DNA from: UBA4877 sp002399285
GTDB lineage: Bacteria; Bacillota; Thermoanaerobacteria; Thermoanaerobacterales; UBA4877
Direction of reading: 5' to 3'
DNA length: 64,000 bases
NCBI GenBank assembly: GCA_036771835.1
Contig: DAIPGN010000004.1
Coordinates: 68,554-132,553 of the forward strand
Made by a program: the position numbers and the translations under genes
Shown: in pieces, positions 60,161-64,000 of the stretch
How the letters are laid out: each line of letters starts with the position of its first letter
Position numbering within the stretch: the first letter of the stretch is position 1
The notes under the pieces: generated by a model
Databases searched by the model: none
What the model was told of the DNA's origin: nothing
Seen by the model: the letters and a program-made list of their open reading frames with translations, nothing else

Positions 60161-60755
60161 CGGTCTCGCCTCCCTCTTTACGGTATGACGTTATCCTCTC
60201 GTACACCGTCTTTATATCCTCCGCCCTTACTGCGGAAAGTATGGACGGATATATTATCAGCCTGCATTCCGGGTCGAATATATCCGCGTCTATATTATGT
60301 ATGATGTTGAACCTCCTGAGAAGAGAGACCGCGTCCCGCAGGCTGGTCTTATTTATCGGCCTGTCCTTAAATCCAAGGCCCATGTACCTCTCCTGCAGCT
60401 CTCCCATGGTTATGACGACGTTCTGAGCCAGGCTGAGCTGCCTGCGCTTTTCCTCGTACAACAGGCGCAGTATCAGCAGGATAAGGCTCTCGTCTATCGT
60501 TAGGTTGACATGATTGTATCCAAACTTGTTCCTCACATAATACACATGGTTGTTCTCGTCGGACATCAGCTCCCAGCCGCCCATCAGCAGATACTCCGAA
60601 ATGCCCCTCTCGTTTCTCTCAATAAAGTAATAATCCCTTCTGTCATTATCCGATCTCTTGTTTATATAACATGAAGACAGCAGTTTATTCAGTACCCTGG
60701 GAAGGTTGTTCTTCTCCTCCTGGCTCATTTCCTCATACCATTCGAACATGCTCAT
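60132..60755 (-). CDS. jetB: JetB (MksE-like kite subunit, DUF4194)
   Basis: A 207-residue winged-helix kite protein. FEWYEEMSQEEKNNLPRVLNKLLSSCYI, YYVRNKFGYNHVNLTIDESLILLILRLLYEEKR and the C-terminal RLIIYPSILSAV are typical of DUF4194 Wadjet proteins. It bridges JetA and the JetC heads. It starts within the jetA stop (ATGA overlap) and its last part overlaps jetC. Confidence 0.9.
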   Translation of the reverse strand: MSMFEWYEEMSQEEKNNLPRVLNKLLSSCYINKRSDNDRRDYYFIERNERGISEYLLMGGWELMSDENNHVYYVRNKFGYNHVNLTIDESLILLILRLLYEEKRRQLSLAQNVVITMGELQERYMGLGFKDRPINKTSLRDAVSLLRRFNIIHNIDADIFDPECRLIIYPSILSAVRAEDIKTVYERITSYRKEGGETGEEADEDQA

Positions 60756-62155
60756 TTCCTCCTTATAACAGCCTCGGGATATGAAAAGGCTCCGTTTTCC
60801 ACTCTCTCATCCAGTATCTCGGCCACGTATTCCACCTTCTTTGACAAGGAGAAGTCCACGATATATATCAGCCTTATATACTCCTCCACGCTGTCCACTT
60901 TCATCTCCGATGCCCTTATGCTGCGCCTGTCATTCAACAGGTCCATCACATAGGCATTTATCCTGTCCCTGGTCAGGGTCCTGCGCATCTTATCCCTGAC
61001 AGACTTCATCCTTTCGTCCTTTAGGACTTCGTCTATGTCAAACTCCCGAAGCACTTCAAACACGGCATTCCGCGAAGACCTCCTCGGTTTATACAATGAG
61101 GCATCGTCCAGATACCCCTGAGAATATATGTAGTATATCCCCTCCATCTCATCAGGCGGCATATCATTCAGGCTGACGTCATTGCCCTTTATATATCCCG
61201 CGAGATCGGTCAATACCTTAGCCAGCTGTCCCTTGGTATCCTTGTTGGAGTACAGGGCATGGCGCACCTGGTTTAAAGAGGCCCTCGTGTACTGGGCGTT
61301 CCTCCTGTCTATCTCCTCCATCAGCGGGCCCATGCCGTTATAGCTTTCCCGTATAAAATTGAGTTTCTTTACCGTTTCCTCCCGCGCTTCGTCTATATCC
61401 CCGTATCTCTCCCGGGCAACCATCCCCTTGGCGATCTTATCCAGGAACTTATTGTCTCTCTGCCAGTCGTCGGTCCGCTTGAGTATCCTTACTTTATATC
61501 GGGAGACGTTGTCCGACGTCCTCAGCCTGTGGTAGCTCTTGTCTATTACCTCATTTTTATAATCTATGAAATGATCGCTGAGTATGCCGCTTATCTCCCT
61601 TTCGGACAACATCCTCTCGGTATATGTCTTGATGTTGGAATGAAGCGACTTGAGATTATTGATGAGACCATATGTGGAATCGTAGACCTTCTCGAGGATT
61701 ATATCGGGGTGTTTTTCGGCTCCCTCCGAATACAGGTTGTTGTATGTATCGAACACATATCCCTGAAACTCTTCCTCATAGCCGTCCCTTATCTTCTTCA
61801 GCACATCCAGGATCTTTATGGCATAGTCCGTCAGGTTTATGTACTGGGTATAGTCGGTAAAAGTCTCTATCCTCACCCAGCCCGTATCGTCCAGCTTGCG
61901 CAGTACCATGCCCGCCCTGTCCCTGGGGCTCTGGGCGGTTTCGCCGGTGTCCTCCGCCAGTTGATCGTCCAACGCGTCGTCCTCCACCTCTTCTATATAG
62001 GACGTCATTATCCTTATGCAGTCCTCCCGCCTTATACCCAAGGCGGAAACGGAGTATTCATCATATATCAGGAAGAGGATATCGGAGTAAAACTCCTTGA
62101 GCGGGCTGGAAAGTATACCGAAGAATCTGTCCGGTATCTTAGTAAAAAGATTCAT
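60752..62155 (-). CDS. jetA: JetA (MksF-like kleisin subunit)
   Basis: A 467-residue Wadjet kleisin, probably of the type II (DUF5716-like) group. NLFTKIPDRFFGILSSPLKEFYSDILFLIYDEYS is the conserved start. A winged-helix region follows, then a long helical middle and the C-terminal binding region. ATG 62155 with GGGGGTG 5 bp upstream is preferred over the frame's earlier start at 62188. It is the first gene of the jet operon. Confidence 0.88.
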   Translation of the reverse strand: MNLFTKIPDRFFGILSSPLKEFYSDILFLIYDEYSVSALGIRREDCIRIMTSYIEEVEDDALDDQLAEDTGETAQSPRDRAGMVLRKLDDTGWVRIETFTDYTQYINLTDYAIKILDVLKKIRDGYEEEFQGYVFDTYNNLYSEGAEKHPDIILEKVYDSTYGLINNLKSLHSNIKTYTERMLSEREISGILSDHFIDYKNEVIDKSYHRLRTSDNVSRYKVRILKRTDDWQRDNKFLDKIAKGMVARERYGDIDEAREETVKKLNFIRESYNGMGPLMEEIDRRNAQYTRASLNQVRHALYSNKDTKGQLAKVLTDLAGYIKGNDVSLNDMPPDEMEGIYYIYSQGYLDDASLYKPRRSSRNAVFEVLREFDIDEVLKDERMKSVRDKMRRTLTRDRINAYVMDLLNDRRSIRASEMKVDSVEEYIRLIYIVDFSLSKKVEYVAEILDERVENGAFSYPEAVIRRK

Positions 62156-62216
62156 AGCATCACCCCCGAAGCGATAGTTCTTTCTCAATTATAGCATAGT
62201 TCGCGGCCGGGAAATA

Positions 62217-62253
62217 TAAAAATAGGGAGTGCCGCCGCTTAAGTGGCATTCCC
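62217..62253 (-). terminator. Intrinsic terminator of the HAD gene
   Basis: GGGAGTGCCGC (62225-62235) pairs with GTGGCATTCCC (62243-62253) with mismatches, followed on the minus strand by TATTTTTATATT. It lies just after the HAD stop and before jetA. Confidence 0.8.
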
Positions 62254-62263
62254 ATATTGCTCT

Positions 62264-62896
62264 TTATAAATAGCTGTATAATTCCGCAGGGCTTGCGCAG
62301 GCTATGTAATCATCGGCCGGTATGTCATCCCGCCTGTCTATCTGTCCCCAGTTGGCCAGTATAAAGTCGGTGCCGCAGCTCTTGGCGCATTGATAGTCGA
62401 ATTTGCTGTCCCCGACATAATAGGCCTCTTCCGGCACGATACCCAGAAAGTCCATCGCCTCTATAAGCTGATCGGGATAGGGTTTAGGCCGCAGATCGTC
62501 GTTATGAGGCACAACCGCATCAAAGTAATGAAGAATGGTTTTCAGTACAAGATCGATCTCTACCTCGAACTGGTATCTCGACGTGACTATTCCCAATTTT
62601 TTCCCGTCTTGCTTCAGGGTCTTGAGCATTTCATCTATGCCGGGATAGACGGTCACATCTCCATACATATCTACTATATTTTTGCTCCATACCTCAAAGG
62701 TGGAGTCCACATCCTCCACGCCCAGTTCTCTAAGAGCCCCCTTACCGGTATGCATAAATGCAAATTTCAGTTGGTCGTAAGCATACTCCTTATCAAAGAG
62801 ATCCTTCATCGTCTTTTTCAGCGCGCTTATCGTCGTCTTTTCCGTATCCGTAAGGGTACCGTCCACATCGAATATAAATGATTTCTTTGCCGTCAT
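62264..62896 (-). CDS. HAD family phosphatase (Gph/PpaX-like)
   Basis: A 210-residue HAD hydrolase. Motif I is FDVDGTLTD (nucleophile Asp), motif II is IVTSRY, motif III is KPYPDQL and motif IV is VGDSKFD. The helical cap between motifs I and II is typical of phosphoglycolate-phosphatase-like and pyrophosphatase-like members. CAAGGAGGATACGG precedes ATG 62896. It follows the SDR gene by about 80 bp and may share its transcript. The substrate is unassigned. Confidence 0.9.
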   Translation of the reverse strand: MTAKKSFIFDVDGTLTDTEKTTISALKKTMKDLFDKEYAYDQLKFAFMHTGKGALRELGVEDVDSTFEVWSKNIVDMYGDVTVYPGIDEMLKTLKQDGKKLGIVTSRYQFEVEIDLVLKTILHYFDAVVPHNDDLRPKPYPDQLIEAMDFLGIVPEEAYYVGDSKFDYQCAKSCGTDFILANWGQIDRRDDIPADDYIACASPAELYSYL

Positions 62897-62976
62897 CCGT
62901 ATCCTCCTTGTATCGTTACATATCTATCAACTATTATATCACTTTAGGATGGCCCTTGGATACATCGGATATCCAT

Positions 62977-63723
62977 TTAAACCATTAGGAAACCTCCGCC
63001 CACCTGAATGCATTCTCCGGTGACATAGCTGGAATCGTCCGAGGAAAGAAATGAAATGACCGACGCTACCTCGGCGGGTTGCCCCTTCCTTCCCAGCGGC
63101 GTGAGCTTAACGGCCATGGCCGCGATGTTTTCCGGCATCGCCCTTGCCATATTGGTATCTATCTGCGCAGGAGCAACACAGTTTACGGTGATATTTTTGC
63201 CGCCGGATTCCTTGGCAAGGCTTCTGGTGAAGCCCAGCACCGCGCCCTTAGACGCGCTGTAATTGGTCTGCCCGACATTGCCCCAGGCCGAGGAGGAACA
63301 TACGTTGACGATCTTCCCGTAATATTGCTCGCGCATTCTTGGGACCACTACCCTACAGGTATTATAGAGACTGTTGAGATTGACGTTAAGGACTGAATCC
63401 CACTGATCCCTTTTCATTTTGTGAAACATTGCGTCTCTTGTTATTCCGGCATCGTTCACAAGAATATCGACTCTGCCGTATTCATCATAGACTCTGCCAA
63501 GCACCTCTGCAGTCGCGGCCTCGCTGCCCACATCGCATTTCATGCCGGCGACTATCTTTCCTGAGGGATCGATTTCCTTTGCCGTAGCCTCCGCCCGCTC
63601 CCGGTCGATATCCAAAGAGATTATATGAGCCGCGCCGTCCTCAAAAAAACGTTTGACGACCGCCGCACCGATACCTTTGGCCCCGCCGGTGACAACAGCG
63701 ATCTTACCTTCTAATTTACCCAT
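62977..63723 (-). CDS. 3-oxoacyl-ACP reductase-like short-chain dehydrogenase (FabG-like)
   Basis: A 248-residue classical SDR. GGAKGIGAAV is the NADP(H) loop, LVNDAGITRD the structural motif, and the catalytic residues are Ser in NVCSSSAWG and Tyr/Lys in YSASK. The C-terminus ends VTGECIQVGGGFLMV, close to FabG. NDAG replaces the usual NNAG. GGAGG precedes ATG 63723. It is not beside other fatty-acid genes, so a secondary ketoreductase role is as likely as fatty acid synthesis. Confidence 0.9.
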   Translation of the reverse strand: MGKLEGKIAVVTGGAKGIGAAVVKRFFEDGAAHIISLDIDRERAEATAKEIDPSGKIVAGMKCDVGSEAATAEVLGRVYDEYGRVDILVNDAGITRDAMFHKMKRDQWDSVLNVNLNSLYNTCRVVVPRMREQYYGKIVNVCSSSAWGNVGQTNYSASKGAVLGFTRSLAKESGGKNITVNCVAPAQIDTNMARAMPENIAAMAVKLTPLGRKGQPAEVASVISFLSSDDSSYVTGECIQVGGGFLMV

Positions 63724-63942
63724 GATACTGGATACCTCCTTGCGTTGTTATAAGTGCGGGCAATATAACAGTATCTCCCGCCTATAGAAATTTAATTGCA
63801 AGAAACGTGCCGGATGCAAAACCCATAAAATACAGGTATCCCCGGCCGCATGCCGCTGCAAATTTATACATATGTGTCTAATTCTGTGCGAGTTGATAGC
63901 CCAAATTTTTTCTGATCCACTTTTACTATATTCCAGGCTGCA

Positions 63943-64000
63943 GATAAACTGGCAGGCCGTGTCAAATCGTGCAAGGCAAGGCGGCAAACCTGCAAACAAG
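63943..64000 (+). repeat. Dispersed repeat, copy B (runs to the right edge)
   Basis: The first 47 bases match copy A (17201 onward) in 44 positions, then the sequence diverges (ACCTGCAAACAAG) and is cut by the window edge. The gap 63724-63942 before it contains no gene. Confidence 0.8.

Noticed and set aside
63748..63999. A minus-strand open frame at the right edge
   Set aside because: Its first codons are read out of dispersed repeat copy B, and the rest has no likeness; treated as non-coding.

Overview
The window reads as one stretch of a strictly or mostly anaerobic, motile clostridial Firmicute chromosome. The signs are AGGAGG-type ribosome binding sites throughout, a sufCBDSU operon in the Gram-positive form (SufU, no SufA/SufE), a PRD-type PTS regulator, an SpsE/F/G-like nonulosonate pathway, a sigma-28 flagellin promoter, Fe-S flavoenzymes and an Fe-S nuclease. 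I cannot name the genus. No rRNA, tRNA, CRISPR array or complete insertion sequence was seen.

Layout. 0.2-5.4 kb (+): a CoA/beta-keto acid catabolic cluster with an MBL-fold hydrolase, a BKACE-type enzyme, a thiolase, a second thiolase copy that has lost its catalytic Cys and His, and a 3-hydroxyacyl-CoA dehydrogenase. 5.6-12.9 kb (-): a PRD regulator and a fructose-type PTS (IIA, IIB, IIC) in one operon with an M24 peptidase, an M42 peptidase and a MalY-type aminotransferase, resembling the ypd/fry locus of E. coli. 13.3-19 kb: small regulator and flavoprotein units mixed with gene remnants (HxlR, AraC and an internally deleted old-yellow-enzyme gene), plus one copy of a dispersed repeat. 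19-26.4 kb: a P-type ATPase with two RCK (TrkA-like) proteins, facing a KdpD/KdpE-like pair whose kinase lacks the usual N-terminal KdpD domain. 26.5-31.5 kb (-): sufCBDSU. 31.7-32.8 kb (+): an encapsulin shell and its encapsulated ferritin, divergent from suf. 33-35.7 kb: a DUF4143 ATPase and a decayed AbiE-type toxin-antitoxin pair. 35.9-40.7 kb (+): a three-gene AddAB-like set (Walker-dead helicase-like protein, active UvrD-type helicase, Fe-S PD-(D/E)XK nuclease). 40.9-50.5 kb (+): flagellin, a small unknown protein, a Maf glycosyltransferase and seven genes for a pseudaminic or legionaminic acid type sugar. 50.7-53.5 kb (-): an EthD-like tandem-domain protein and an Fe-S flavoenzyme. 53.8-56.4 kb (+): YjbQ and RecJ. 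56.5-62.2 kb (-): a Wadjet (JetABCD) locus whose JetD nuclease is internally deleted. 62.3-63.7 kb (-): an HAD phosphatase and a FabG-like reductase, then another repeat copy at the edge.

How it fits together. The suf operon and encapsulin ferritin sit back to back and may share an iron or oxidative-stress logic. The Kdp-like pair probably controls the P-type ATPase and RCK genes. The flagellin and sugar genes form a flagellin-glycosylation island. A recurring theme is decay by internal deletion in place: OYE, AbiE toxin and JetD have lost their middles, and HxlR is frameshifted.

The strongest candidates for something new are the active/inactive thiolase pair, the AddAB-like trio with a dead Walker A, the rewired Kdp system with a terminator-bearing leader, the Wadjet without a working nuclease, and the dispersed roughly 80-bp repeat.
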